From the NCBI RefSeq assembly GCF_002210225.1, contig NZ_MWUJ01000012.1:1-64000 (forward strand): a stretch of DNA of 64,000 nt. The letters are read 5' to 3'. The position numbers and the translations under genes were made by a program. The stretch is from Geofilum rhodophaeum. GTDB taxonomy: Bacteria > Bacteroidota > Bacteroidia > Bacteroidales > Marinilabiliaceae. Under the pieces are notes generated by a model. That model ran no database searches. It saw only the letters and a program-made list of their open reading frames with translations, and was not told the DNA's origin. Position 1 is the first letter of the stretch. The number at the start of each line of letters is the position of its first letter. Positions 37,227 to 46,192 of this stretch are shown here, piece by piece.

Positions 37227-39121
37227 GCGCGGGTATTGCGCCCCTCCATGTAGTTGATAAAAGCATTATTAACCACCTTCACGCCTCCCGGAGTCGGATA
37301 ATCGCCCGTAAAATACCAGTCGCCATTATCGTTGGGGCAGGCCTGATGGAGACTGTCCACCGTCTGATACAGAATCTCCACCTCCGCATCAATGTCCGGC
37401 GGCGTCAGCATTTCTGCAATTTTTGCCGAGACTTCCTCATCACTAAAGGGTCGGTAAATGTCTTTCACGTAATTGACCATTTCCTCCTTCGGCAGGTTGC
37501 GCTGCGAGAGACATTTTTGATACACTTCCTCAATGACTCCGGCCCTTCCGGTATCCTTCAGCAATTCAATGGCTGCGGTAAAGGCACAAAAATCGCCCAT
37601 CCGGGCCATGTCGATGCCATAGCAATCGGGGTATCTGATCTGCGGCGCCGACGAAACAACGATGATCTTTTTGGGGTGCAGGCGATCAAGGATCTTAAGA
37701 ATGCTCTTTTTAAGGGTGGTTCCGCGCACAATGGAATCATCAATAATAACCAAGGTATCCACCCTATTCTTAACAATGCCGTAGGTCACGTCGTAGACGT
37801 GGGCCACCATATCGTCACGCGACGAATCTGCAGTAATAAAAGTACGCATCTTCACATCCTTGATGGCAATTTTTTCGACCCGGGGCTCCAGCGACAGCAC
37901 TTCCTTGATGGCTTCTGTCTTCGGCTCAGACCCCAGAAGGCGTAGCTGCTCCATGCGCCAGTCCACCAAATACTCACGCACCCCTTCCATCATACCATAA
38001 AAGGCCGTCTCAGCAGTATTGGGAATATAAGAAAAAACAGTATCGCGCAGATTGTAGCCAACCCGCTCGAGTACCCGGGGTGCCAACAAGCACCCCAACT
38101 CCTTACGCTCCAGATAAATTGTTTTATCGCTCCCCCTTGAAAAATAAATACGCTCAAAAGAGCAGGATCGTCTTTCATGGGGCACATTCACCACCTCTTC
38201 GCTGACACGCCCATCCTTTTTGATAATAAGGGCGTTCCCGGGCTTCAGCTCCTGCACCTCACAGGCACGAACATTGAGTGCAGTCTGAATAACCGGTCGC
38301 TCCGAAGCCACCACCACGATTTCGTCGTCCAGATAATAAGAGGCGGGGCGGATCCCGTTGGGATCGCGCATCACAAAAGCATCGCCATGCCCAAAAAGTC
38401 CCCCAATCACATAGCCCCCATCCCAACGGCGACTCGAACGCTCCAGTATTTTACGGACATCCAGACTCTTTTCGATAAGCGCAGAAATATCCCGATTGCT
38501 GTAACCTTCATTCTTAAACTGGCGGAACAACAACTGATTCTCCTCATCCAAAAAATGCCCCACATTCTCCAAAATGGATACTGTATCTGAATAATCCTTG
38601 GGATGCTGTCCCAGCTCCACCAGAGCATTGTAAATTTCATCGGTATTGGTCAGGTTAAAGTTCCCTGCCAACACCAAATTACGTGAACGCCAATTGTTTT
38701 CGCGCATCACCGGATGCACGTAATCGAGCGAGTCGTTGCCAAAAGTGCCGTAGCGCAAGTGACCCAAATACAACTCTCCGGCAAAGGGCATATTTTCCTT
38801 GGCCCAAACCGGATTCTGAAACAACTCGGGATGGTGATCGTCGTCGTAGGCAAAGTGCTTAAATATGCGCTTAAACACGTCCTGAATGGGGTTGGTCAAA
38901 TTGGAACGTTCCCTGAAGAAGTACTTTTTCCCCGAAGGCTGGTCAATCTTCAAATTGGCCACCCCGGCACCATCCTGACCCCGGTTGTGCTGCTTCTCCA
39001 TCAACAAATACAATTTGTTGAGTCCATAGCGCCAGGTCCCGTATTTTTCCTGATAATACTCCAGGGGCTTCAATAAGCGGATCAATACGATGCCGCATTC
39101 ATGCTTCAACTGTTCACTCAT
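37217..39121 (-). CDS. PurF-family amidophosphoribosyltransferase
   Basis: 634-residue protein with an N-terminal class II glutamine amidotransferase domain and a C-terminal phosphoribosyltransferase domain. The nucleophile Cys is at position 9 (MSEQLKHECGIVLIR), implying removal of a short propeptide as in Bacillus-type PurF. NRGQDGAGVANL follows, then RDPNGIRPASYYL and the PRPP loop LVIIDDSIVRGTTLKKSI. It is longer than usual PurF (~470-505) owing to insertions in the first half (EKYGTWRYGLNKLYLLMEKQ; long helical segment before the PRTase domain). Reaction if canonical: PRPP + glutamine to phosphoribosylamine, the first step of purine synthesis. It is isolated from other pur genes, so a second, specialised copy is possible. 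Confidence 0.85.
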   Translation of the reverse strand: MSEQLKHECGIVLIRLLKPLEYYQEKYGTWRYGLNKLYLLMEKQHNRGQDGAGVANLKIDQPSGKKYFFRERSNLTNPIQDVFKRIFKHFAYDDDHHPELFQNPVWAKENMPFAGELYLGHLRYGTFGNDSLDYVHPVMRENNWRSRNLVLAGNFNLTNTDEIYNALVELGQHPKDYSDTVSILENVGHFLDEENQLLFRQFKNEGYSNRDISALIEKSLDVRKILERSSRRWDGGYVIGGLFGHGDAFVMRDPNGIRPASYYLDDEIVVVASERPVIQTALNVRACEVQELKPGNALIIKKDGRVSEEVVNVPHERRSCSFERIYFSRGSDKTIYLERKELGCLLAPRVLERVGYNLRDTVFSYIPNTAETAFYGMMEGVREYLVDWRMEQLRLLGSEPKTEAIKEVLSLEPRVEKIAIKDVKMRTFITADSSRDDMVAHVYDVTYGIVKNRVDTLVIIDDSIVRGTTLKKSILKILDRLHPKKIIVVSSAPQIRYPDCYGIDMARMGDFCAFTAAIELLKDTGRAGVIEEVYQKCLSQRNLPKEEMVNYVKDIYRPFSDEEVSAKIAEMLTPPDIDAEVEILYQTVDSLHQACPNDNGDWYFTGDYPTPGGVKVVNNAFINYMEGRNTRAYC

Positions 39122-39173
39122 AATTCTTCTGCACTAAGCCATTGATTATTCACCGACTAAAGTCCTAACAGCC

Positions 39174-39203
39174 AAAAAAGCCCATCTCTGACGGAGACGG
39201 GCC
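39174..39203 (-). terminator. Rho-independent terminator after the SPOR gene
   Basis: On the minus strand a 9-bp stem GCCCGTCTC/GAGATGGGC (39180-39188 with 39194-39202, one G-T wobble) with a 5-nt loop is followed by a run of six T. It sits just after the end of the SPOR-domain gene and before the amidotransferase start. Confidence 0.8.
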
Positions 39204-39207
39204 TTGG

Positions 39208-39648
39208 CTAAAATTCTCTTAAGGGTATGGATGCATCCCGTACAATGTAACAGGACGGAAAACTGTCTTTCAACTTCCGAAGCAAGGGCAGAGCCTCATG
39301 CTTATGCCGAAAACTACCTACACGCACCCGCATAAAAGGGGCATTGTACTCTACAAAAACATTTTCTTCGGGGAACAAACCCAGGAGCTTGCTACGGACT
39401 TCCTGTGCCTCCTGCTTGGAATTATTGCCGGTGCCGGAGTACAACTGGATGCGATAGCCCTCCACCCCCGAGGCACTTCGATTACTCTGCAGGTAATCTT
39501 TCATCATACGCTCCAGACTGGGCGCCTGACGAATGCTTACCTGCCCCTCACCGGTGCTGCGCGACTGAACCCGCTCAAACACATCGGTCTGCGCCTCCAA
39601 CACAAGGCTGCCAAAGACCCAAAGAACTACAAAAATAAGCTTTCCCAT
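39208..39648 (-). CDS. Secreted SPOR-domain protein
   Basis: About 146 residues from the ATG at 39648, giving the signal peptide MGKLIFVVLWVFGSLVLEAQ; an in-frame upstream ATG at 39720 adds a Cys-rich non-signal extension. The C-terminal ~75 residues are a SPOR domain: GYRIQLYSGTGNNSKQEAQE, KLLGLFPEENVFVEYNAPFM, RVRVGSFRHKHEALPLLRKL. SPOR domains bind denuded glycan strands of septal peptidoglycan. It is followed by a terminator. Confidence 0.85.
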   Translation of the reverse strand: MGKLIFVVLWVFGSLVLEAQTDVFERVQSRSTGEGQVSIRQAPSLERMMKDYLQSNRSASGVEGYRIQLYSGTGNNSKQEAQEVRSKLLGLFPEENVFVEYNAPFMRVRVGSFRHKHEALPLLRKLKDSFPSCYIVRDASIPLREF

Positions 39649-39734
39649 CTGCTGGTGATTTAATCCCCTAAGGCATTGTTTGAACTGCAAAAATAAGCAA
39701 TTTAACCGGATTAAACACAAGCCTGCCGCATTAA

Positions 39735-40574
39735 CTATTCCTCCTCGGGCACCACCAATATGGGCAGGTCCGACCGGTTCAACAACTCATTGGCAAAGGG
39801 ATAAAAAATGCTTTCAAAAGGGTTTACGGTACGTCGCACCGGCAGCGCAATCACGGTAGCCTTGCTTTGATGTGCGTAATCGAGCAACTCCTGGGGCCCC
39901 TCAGAGCCATCCACCATAACGGCTTCATAGGGCAAAAAGGCGCGTTTCTTGAGAAAACGCTCCACCTGCATTACATAGGCCGCCACCCTACCCGGTAAGG
40001 CCCAGCGAGAACGCTTGGTGATGCCGGCCACCAGCAGCGAGGCCTTCATTACCTTGGCAAAGCCTGCCACGGTAGGGACAATTTTACGACTTACTTTCTC
40101 GGTATCGATGGGCAAGAGAATCTTAGGTTCCGTACCAATTTGCATTTGCTTACGAACGGCCAGCACCGGACAGGGCGCGTTAGACACCAGGCGATAGGCA
40201 TTACTCCCCACCCAGCGGTCCTCAAAGCCTGAAACCCCGTGTGTGCCAATCACAATCAACAGGGAATCGTCGTAATGTGCCTGATTCTTAATCTCCCGAA
40301 CTACATTCCCCTCACGAAACTTGAAATCCACCTCGCCCTGATCCACCTGATAAGCCACCTTGGCTCTGGTCGTTAAAAACTCCGCATAGGCCGTATCTTT
40401 ATCGTCGATAATAAAATGCGGATTGTCTTTGGCAAATTCGGGGTGGTATTGCTTACCTGTACGTACGTGCATAAGACGTAACTTGGCATTAAATGCATTG
40501 GCCACCTGGACAGCCACATCTACGGCAAACACAGAATCTTCGGAAAAGTCTACGGGCACTAAAATTCGTTTCAT
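39735..40574 (-). CDS. Universal stress protein (tandem UspA)
   Basis: 279 residues with two UspA-like halves. First half: MKRILVPVDFSEDSVFAVDV, then the nucleotide-binding-type block VIGTHGVSGFEDRWVGSNAY with PCPVLAVRKQ. The second half, from about residue 150 (KILLPIDTEKVSRKIVPTVA), ends PILVVPEEE and is more diverged. Cytoplasmic stress-response protein whose ligand and partner are not visible. Divergent from the AhpD-like gene. Confidence 0.88.
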   Translation of the reverse strand: MKRILVPVDFSEDSVFAVDVAVQVANAFNAKLRLMHVRTGKQYHPEFAKDNPHFIIDDKDTAYAEFLTTRAKVAYQVDQGEVDFKFREGNVVREIKNQAHYDDSLLIVIGTHGVSGFEDRWVGSNAYRLVSNAPCPVLAVRKQMQIGTEPKILLPIDTEKVSRKIVPTVAGFAKVMKASLLVAGITKRSRWALPGRVAAYVMQVERFLKKRAFLPYEAVMVDGSEGPQELLDYAHQSKATVIALPVRRTVNPFESIFYPFANELLNRSDLPILVVPEEE

Positions 40575-40675
40575 GGCTAAGAGATTAAGTTTTTCTCAAT
40601 TTTTACGGCCAAGGCTAAAAAAAGTTATGAAAGCGCTAACTTTAGGCTCTAATTTAGCAATAAATCCGATATCAA

Positions 40676-41035
40676 ATGCCAAACGCCTTACAAGAATTCC
40701 GGGATTACCGTGCCAAAATGAATGAGCGCCTGCTGGGGGCCGACAACCTGGTGATCAAACGTTTATTCAATCTCGACACCAACACTTATGCCGAAGGGGC
40801 ACTGAGTTCGCGTACCAAGGAGATGCTGGGCCTGGTGGCTTCCATGGTGCTGCGCTGCGACGATTGCATCAAATACCACCTCGAAAAATGCTTCGAGCAA
40901 AAGGTAAGCACGCCCGAAATGCTGGAGATTTTTTCGGTGGCCAACATCGTTGGCGGAACCATTGTAATACCCCATACCCGTCGCGCCATCGAATACTGGG
41001 ACCTGCTGCAAGCGGGTGGAGAACAAGCCGGATAA
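40676..41035 (+). CDS. AhpD-like carboxymuconolactone decarboxylase-family protein
   Basis: 119 residues with the single CMD domain and the redox motif CxxC in MVLRCDDCIKYHLEKCFEQK, as in AhpD-type alkylhydroperoxidases. RTKEMLGLVASM precedes it and EIFSVANIVGGTIVIPHTRR follows, both typical. Likely a small thiol-dependent peroxidase or redox protein, cytoplasmic; the true substrate is unknown. It stands between the divergent stress protein and an acyltransferase, 65 nt upstream of the latter. Confidence 0.88.
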   Translation: MPNALQEFRDYRAKMNERLLGADNLVIKRLFNLDTNTYAEGALSSRTKEMLGLVASMVLRCDDCIKYHLEKCFEQKVSTPEMLEIFSVANIVGGTIVIPHTRRAIEYWDLLQAGGEQAG

Positions 41036-41070
41036 AACCGGCAAAATTTCCATAACTTAATAGTTTAACG

Positions 41071-41078
41071 TAATTTTG
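41071..41078 (+). promoter_or_regulatory. -7 box before the acyltransferase
   Basis: TAATTTTG matches TAnnTTTG, 22 nt before the acyltransferase ATG. The upstream element at 20 nt is TTTC (41047-41050), a weak match. Confidence 0.45.
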
Positions 41079-41100
41079 CAGCAAACCATCAAAAAACGTA

Positions 41101-42249
41101 ATGGTACAAGCACAAGCTATGGATTTTGAATCCATCCGTCCCTACGAGGACCATGAGATTCAAACAGTTTTCTCGCGTCTTAAGGGCGAAACCGCATTTC
41201 TAAGACTGCTCGGATTTCTGTACCCCCAAGTACCTCCCACCCAATTTATGGAGCGCCTGATGCACATGAGCTCCGTACGCCAGTTTCAGGAAGAAGTCAT
41301 TTCGGCCTACGTCAAACAGGTGATCCAAAACACCACCGACGGCGTAAGTGTCGAGGGACTCGATAAGCTCAATCCCAACGAAGCCTATCTGTTCCTCTCC
41401 AACCACCGCGACATTGTGCTGGACCCGGCTATTTTAAATGTGTTGCTCGTCGAAAACGGCTTCAATACCACCGAAATTGCCATTGGCGACAACTTGCTGA
41501 TTTTCCCCTGGATAACCGACCTGGTAAAACTCAACCGCACCTTCATTGTCAAGCGCAACCTTCCGGTAAAGCAAATGATGGAAAGTTCGCGTCAACTTTC
41601 GAACTACATTCGACACACGCTTACGCACAAAAAGCACAGCGTTTGGATTGCGCAACGCGAAGGGCGCTCCAAGGACGGCAACGACCGCACGCAAATCAGT
41701 CTCCTGAAAATGCTCAACATCAGCGGGCAAGACAGCATTACCAACAACTTCAAGGAACTGAAACTGGTTCCGGTTTCCATTTCCTATGAGTTGGATCCCT
41801 GCGATTACCTCAAAGCCCGGGAATTTCAGATGAAACGCGACCAGCCCGACTATCAAAAGACCAAGGACGATGATCTGATGCATATGGCAACGGGACTGCG
41901 CGGCAGAAAGGGCCGGGTGCACATTGCTTTTGGTCAACCCCTTAAGCAGGAGCTGAATCCCATCGAGGCCCTTACGGTAAAAAACGATCAGTTTTCGACC
42001 CTTGCCGAGATTGTGGACAAGCACGTGCACCAGAACTATAAGTTGTGGCCCTCGAACTACATCGCCTGGGACCTCCTGCACCAAAGCAAGGATTATACCG
42101 GGGAATATACCGAAGCAGACAAAAAGGACTTTTTGGCCTATATTGAAGAGCACATCGGTCGGATTCCCGACTGCGATCGCGATTTCATCTTTTCCACGCT
42201 AATGGAAATGTATGCCAATCCGCTGGTCAACCAGCTCTCCTACCAATAG
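41101..42249 (+). CDS. PlsC-type glycerophosphate acyltransferase
   Basis: 382 residues with the HxxxxD catalytic motif in YLFLSNHRDIVLDPAILNVL, then VWIAQREGRSKDGNDRTQIS (the block II/III region with the phosphate-contacting Arg and EGxS) and VPVSISYELDPCDYLKAREF. Likely transfers acyl groups to a lysophospholipid or related acceptor at the inner membrane; the N- and C-terminal extensions (about 90 and 110 residues) are longer than in E. coli PlsC. It is a second acyltransferase distinct from the GlsA-like one. Confidence 0.85.
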   Translation: MVQAQAMDFESIRPYEDHEIQTVFSRLKGETAFLRLLGFLYPQVPPTQFMERLMHMSSVRQFQEEVISAYVKQVIQNTTDGVSVEGLDKLNPNEAYLFLSNHRDIVLDPAILNVLLVENGFNTTEIAIGDNLLIFPWITDLVKLNRTFIVKRNLPVKQMMESSRQLSNYIRHTLTHKKHSVWIAQREGRSKDGNDRTQISLLKMLNISGQDSITNNFKELKLVPVSISYELDPCDYLKAREFQMKRDQPDYQKTKDDDLMHMATGLRGRKGRVHIAFGQPLKQELNPIEALTVKNDQFSTLAEIVDKHVHQNYKLWPSNYIAWDLLHQSKDYTGEYTEADKKDFLAYIEEHIGRIPDCDRDFIFSTLMEMYANPLVNQLSYQ

Positions 42250-42273
42250 GATCAAACAACCTACGTTCAAAAC

Positions 42274-42303
42274 AAAAAACGCGGCCCCGGGGCCGCGTTT
42301 TTT
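42274..42303. terminator. Bidirectional terminator
   Basis: Self-complementary 30 nt: AAAAAACGCGGCCCC followed directly by GGGGCCGCGTTTTTT. A GC stem with A and T runs on the two sides serves both the acyltransferase and the convergent aspS. Confidence 0.85.
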
Positions 42304-42324
42304 TATCCACACTTAAGTGCTGTC

Positions 42325-44085
42325 TTATTTTTCTTTACGCACATCCAGCTTAAGCGCCAATTCTTCGAGCTGCTCCAAATGAATGGGCGAAGGGGAATCG
42401 ATCATCACATCGCGTGCCGCATTATTCTTAGGGAAGGCGATCACATCACGAATGGAATCCAGTCCCGCCATCAAAGAAGCCCAGCGATCGAAACCAAAGG
42501 CAATACCGCCGTGCGGAGGTGCCCCGTACTGAAAGGCCGACATCAAGAAGCCAAACTGCGCCTGGGCATCGGCATCACTGAAACCCAGCACCTCAAACAT
42601 TTTCTTTTGCAACTGATCGTTGTGGATACGAATAGAGCCTCCGCCCAGTTCCACGCCGTTAATCACCAAGTCGTAGGCATCGGCCCGCACCTTACCCGGA
42701 TCGCTGTTCAGCAAATCCATATCGGCCTTAACCGGCGAAGTAAAAGGGTGGTGCATGGCGTAAAAGCGACGACTGTCGTCGTCCCACTCCAACAGCGGAA
42801 AATCGACCACCCAAAGGGGGGCAAAAACATTCTTATCGCGCAAGCCCATCCGTGAACCCATCTCCAGACGCAGCTCGCTGAGGGCATTCAAAGTCTTAGA
42901 CTCGCCACCGGCCAACACCAGCATCAAATCGCCCGGCTTGGCACCCATGCGTTCGGCCCACAACTGCAACTGAGCAGCATCGTAAAACTTATCCACCGAC
43001 GACTTAAAAGTCCCGTCGGCATTATACTTCACATACACCAAACCCTGGGCACCGACTTGTGGACGCTTTACAAAATCGGTCAGCTTGTCCAAATCCTTAC
43101 GCGAGTATTCTGCCTGACCCTCTGCGCAAATACCACCAACGTATTCCGCCTCATCAAAGACCTTGAAACCCTTGTTCTGCACCAGGTCGGTCAGCACCTT
43201 AAAAGTCATCCCAAAACGAATATCCGGCTTGTCCGACCCATAAAGACGAATGGCATCGGCATAGCTCATACGCGGAAAGTCCTCCTGCATGTCCACCCCG
43301 CGAATCACCTTAAACAAATGCTTGGTGAGTCCCTCAAAAGTCGTCAGAATGTCCTCCCGCTCCACAAAGGCCATTTCGCAATCAATCTGCGTGAACTCCG
43401 GCTGACGGTCGGCCCGCAAATCTTCATCCCTGAAACACTTTACGATTTGAAAATAACGGTCGTACCCGGCCACCATCAAAAGCTGCTTAAAGACCTGGGG
43501 CGACTGCGGCAAGGCATAAAACTGTCCGGGATGCACCCGTGAAGGCACCACAAAGTCGCGTGCCCCTTCCGGGGTCGATTTTATCAAGACCGGGGTTTCC
43601 ACATCCAAAAAGCCCTTGTCGTTGAGGTAATTTCTTATTTCGATGCCCATCTGGTGGCGCAACTCCAGGTTGCGGCGCACCGGATTCCGTCGCAAATCCA
43701 GATAGCGGTATTTCATGCGCAACTCTTCTCCGCCATCGGTCTCGTCCTCAATGGTAAAAGGAGGCAGGGCCGACTTGTTCAGCACCGTCAACTGCTCCAG
43801 AATCAGCTCGATATCTCCTGTGGGGATTTTGGTATTTTTACTGCTGCGCTCGGCCACTGCGCCCACTACCTGAATCACAAACTCACGTCCCAACTCACGG
43901 GCCTGCCTGCCCAATTCCGCTTGTTTTTCGGTATCAATAGCCAATTGCGTTATGCCATAACGGTCGCGCAAATCAATAAAAGTCATGCCGCCCAAATCGC
44001 GCACGCGCTGCACCCAACCGCTCAGGGTTACTTTGGCGCCTACGTCCGAAATTCTTAACTCACCACAGGTATGCGTTCTGTACAT
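42325..44085 (-). CDS. aspS: Aspartyl-tRNA synthetase
   Basis: Class IIb synthetase charging tRNA-Asp. 586 residues: OB-fold anticodon-binding domain ([40 protein letters not shown]), motif 2 region [19 protein letters not shown], the bacterial insertion domain in the middle, and motif 3 [17 protein letters not shown]. The insertion marks the bacterial type. Normal length; isolated, divergent from tadA. Confidence 0.97.
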   Translation of the reverse strand: MYRTHTCGELRISDVGAKVTLSGWVQRVRDLGGMTFIDLRDRYGITQLAIDTEKQAELGRQARELGREFVIQVVGAVAERSSKNTKIPTGDIELILEQLTVLNKSALPPFTIEDETDGGEELRMKYRYLDLRRNPVRRNLELRHQMGIEIRNYLNDKGFLDVETPVLIKSTPEGARDFVVPSRVHPGQFYALPQSPQVFKQLLMVAGYDRYFQIVKCFRDEDLRADRQPEFTQIDCEMAFVEREDILTTFEGLTKHLFKVIRGVDMQEDFPRMSYADAIRLYGSDKPDIRFGMTFKVLTDLVQNKGFKVFDEAEYVGGICAEGQAEYSRKDLDKLTDFVKRPQVGAQGLVYVKYNADGTFKSSVDKFYDAAQLQLWAERMGAKPGDLMLVLAGGESKTLNALSELRLEMGSRMGLRDKNVFAPLWVVDFPLLEWDDDSRRFYAMHHPFTSPVKADMDLLNSDPGKVRADAYDLVINGVELGGGSIRIHNDQLQKKMFEVLGFSDADAQAQFGFLMSAFQYGAPPHGGIAFGFDRWASLMAGLDSIRDVIAFPKNNAARDVMIDSPSPIHLEQLEELALKLDVRKEK

Positions 44086-44243
44086 CGTCTTGTATTTTTA
44101 AAGCGAAAGAAGGGTCGGCAAAATTGTCTATGACAAATGCTTTCCCTATTATTGAAAAATCTTTGCGAAAATAGGAAGAAAAACAAAGAAAGCATACGAA
44201 TTACGTCAAGAGTTTCATCCAATATAAAACACAGCACATCCCT

Positions 44244-44690
44244 ATGAGTCCCATCGATTTCAGCGACGAGTACTTTATGAAACAGGCGCTTAAAGAGGCA
44301 CAGGCCGCCTTCGACAAGGACGAGGTGCCGGTGGGTGCCCTGGTGGTCAGTCAGGGCCGCATCATTGCCAGGGCCCACAACCTGACCGAGACCCTGGGCG
44401 ATGTAACGGCCCACGCCGAAATGCTGGCCATCACCTCTGCCGCGGAAACCCTGGGCGGAAAGTACCTCAACAACTGCACCCTTTATGTAACGCTGGAACC
44501 CTGCACCATGTGCGCCGGCGCCCTCAACTGGGCACAAATCGGCCGCATTGTTATTGGGGCGCCCGACGAGCGACGCGGCTTCAGTCGCCACAGCCCCTCT
44601 CCCCTGCACCCCAAAACAGAAGTCGTCACCGGCATACTGTCGGGCGACTGCAGTCGGCTGGTCAAGACCTTTTTTCAGCGCAAGCGCTAA
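44244..44690 (+). CDS. tadA: tRNA adenosine deaminase TadA
   Basis: 148-residue zinc deaminase that converts A34 of tRNA-Arg(ACG) to inosine. Zinc/catalytic motifs: TAHAEMLAITSAAETLGGKY (H-A-E) and TLEPCTMCAGALNWAQIGRI (PCxxC). Also KDEVPVGALVV and RIVIGAPDERRGF. Length typical. The next gene starts 13 nt downstream. Confidence 0.94.
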   Translation: MSPIDFSDEYFMKQALKEAQAAFDKDEVPVGALVVSQGRIIARAHNLTETLGDVTAHAEMLAITSAAETLGGKYLNNCTLYVTLEPCTMCAGALNWAQIGRIVIGAPDERRGFSRHSPSPLHPKTEVVTGILSGDCSRLVKTFFQRKR

Positions 44691-44703
44691 AGTTTATTTC
44701 AAA

Positions 44704-45483
44704 ATGAAAACACAAAAGCTACAAAAAGTATTCTTTTCGCCCACAGGTGGAACCCTCAAGATTTTAAATCAGGTGTCTGAGGGCCTCCTTACGCCCTCGG
44801 ACTCCGACCTGGATCTGACTCTGAGAACACCCGACAGCTGGCAGGCAACACCCAATACTCTCTGCCTTATTGGTATGCCGGTTTATTCCGGCCGACTGCC
44901 CCAGTTGGCCAGGCAACGTTTTCAAAAAATAAATGGCGCAGGCCAATGGGCCGTTATCCTGGTTACCTACGGCAACAGGGCCTACGACGATGCCCTCATC
45001 GAATTGTACGACGCAGCAACGGATGCCGGGTTTAAGGTGTTGGGCGCAGCGGCTTTTGTGGCCGAACACAGCTACTCCACCGCGCTGCAACCCATTGCAT
45101 CAGGACGCCCCAGTACGGACGATCAAGAAAAAGCCAGGCAATTTGGCGCCGCCTTACGCAAAAAACTGGAAGTCCCCACCCCGCTTCCATCGGTGCCCGG
45201 ACACCGCCCCTATAAGTCGCTGAAAGCAGCCCCTGCGCAATGCCCCGAGACACTGAACGATCGTTGCACCCTTTGCGGCACCTGCGTGGATGTCTGTCCC
45301 ACTTCGGCCATTCACATAGGCCAAGGCATTCAAACACAAGCCGAGCTGTGCATTTTTTGTTGCGCCTGCATTAAAAGTTGTCCCCAGCAAGCACGCATAT
45401 TTACCAGCCCGGCCATCCAGGCCACCAGCGACCGACTTTTTGCTGCTTGCAAGGAACCCTTACAACCCGAATATTTTTTGTAA
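44704..45483 (+). CDS. EFR1-type flavodoxin-ferredoxin fusion
   Basis: About 259 residues. N-terminal flavodoxin-like part with FSPTGGTLKILNQV (phosphate-binding loop) and GQWAVILVTYGNRAYDD; the C-terminal ~80 residues carry two 4Fe-4S clusters: CTLCGTCVDVCPTSAIHIG and CIFCCACIKSCPQQ. This is the EFR1 family, predicted electron carriers. I use the ATG at 44704; an in-frame ORF extends upstream into tadA and is not used. Transcriptional partner of tadA and of the NAD(P)-binding gene by spacing; redox partner unknown. Confidence 0.88.
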   Translation: MKTQKLQKVFFSPTGGTLKILNQVSEGLLTPSDSDLDLTLRTPDSWQATPNTLCLIGMPVYSGRLPQLARQRFQKINGAGQWAVILVTYGNRAYDDALIELYDAATDAGFKVLGAAAFVAEHSYSTALQPIASGRPSTDDQEKARQFGAALRKKLEVPTPLPSVPGHRPYKSLKAAPAQCPETLNDRCTLCGTCVDVCPTSAIHIGQGIQTQAELCIFCCACIKSCPQQARIFTSPAIQATSDRLFAACKEPLQPEYFL

Positions 45484-45500
45484 AAAACAAACCGACCGCT

Positions 45501-46166
45501 ATGGTAAAGGACAAAAAAAGCGCCTTGCTTGCCGGTGCTACCGGACTGGTGGGCAATCAACTGTTGCAACTCTTGTTGCAGAACGATGGCTACCACACCA
45601 TTTGGGTGTCGGGCCGACGGGCGCCCGAGGCAAAAGACGAAAGGGTGAAGTTTATTGCCTCCGATTTCAGTGACTTCAGTGCCTTTCCGAAAGAGGGAGC
45701 CACCGAAGTGTTCTGCACCCTGGGCACCACCATTAAAAAAGCCGGCTCGCAGGAAAAGTTCAGGGCTGTTGATTTTGAAGCAGTAGTTAACCTGGGCCGC
45801 TGGGCGGCTCAAACGGGAACGGCTCACTTTGTGGTGATCAGCTCCATTGGTGCCCAGCCCAAAGCCCGTAACTTTTACCTGCGGACTAAGGGACAAATGG
45901 AACAGGTACTGAAAACCTGCGGTCTGCAAAACCTGAGCATCGTGCGTCCCGCTCTTTTACTGGGGACACGCAGCGAGTTTCGACTCGGCGAAAAACTGGG
46001 CGAATGGCTGATGCAGCCCCTGCGTTTTTTACTGGTTGGCCCCCTTAAAAAATACCGCCCCATAAAAGCTGCCCAGGTGGCACGGGCCATGCTGCACCTG
46101 GCCCAAAACCGGATCGGCGATACCTTTATTGTAGAAAATCAGGAGTTGCACACAACGGGAAATTAA
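45501..46166 (+). CDS. NAD(P)-binding Rossmann protein (TIP30-like)
   Basis: About 221 residues of the atypical short-chain/NmrA-like group. Glycine motif SALLAGATGLVGNQLLQLLL, IASDFSDFSAF, EVFCTLGTTIKKAGSQEKF, VVISSIGAQPKARNFYLRTK (Ser and YxxxK-like) and VRPALLLGTRSEFRLGE. A cytoplasmic dehydrogenase or regulatory oxidoreductase of unknown substrate. The start at 45501 gives the natural N-terminus; an in-frame extension overlaps the ferredoxin gene. The stop codon lies within a terminator shared with the convergent pectate lyase. Confidence 0.82.
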   Translation: MVKDKKSALLAGATGLVGNQLLQLLLQNDGYHTIWVSGRRAPEAKDERVKFIASDFSDFSAFPKEGATEVFCTLGTTIKKAGSQEKFRAVDFEAVVNLGRWAAQTGTAHFVVISSIGAQPKARNFYLRTKGQMEQVLKTCGLQNLSIVRPALLLGTRSEFRLGEKLGEWLMQPLRFLLVGPLKKYRPIKAAQVARAMLHLAQNRIGDTFIVENQELHTTGN

Positions 46167-46192
46167 AAAGTGGGGTTAAAGCCCCACTTTTT
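46165..46192. terminator. Terminator overlapping two stop codons
   Basis: Stem AAAAAGTGGGG (46165-46175) with CCCCACTTTTT (46182-46192), loop TTAAAG. The rightward gene stop TAA (46164-46166) enters the left arm, and the leftward pectate lyase stop lies in the loop (46176-46178). It works in both directions by its A/T runs. Confidence 0.85.

Noticed and set aside
45378-45500. Upstream start for the NAD(P)-binding gene inside the ferredoxin gene
   Set aside because: The extension translates the ferredoxin gene out of frame and precedes the natural Rossmann start.
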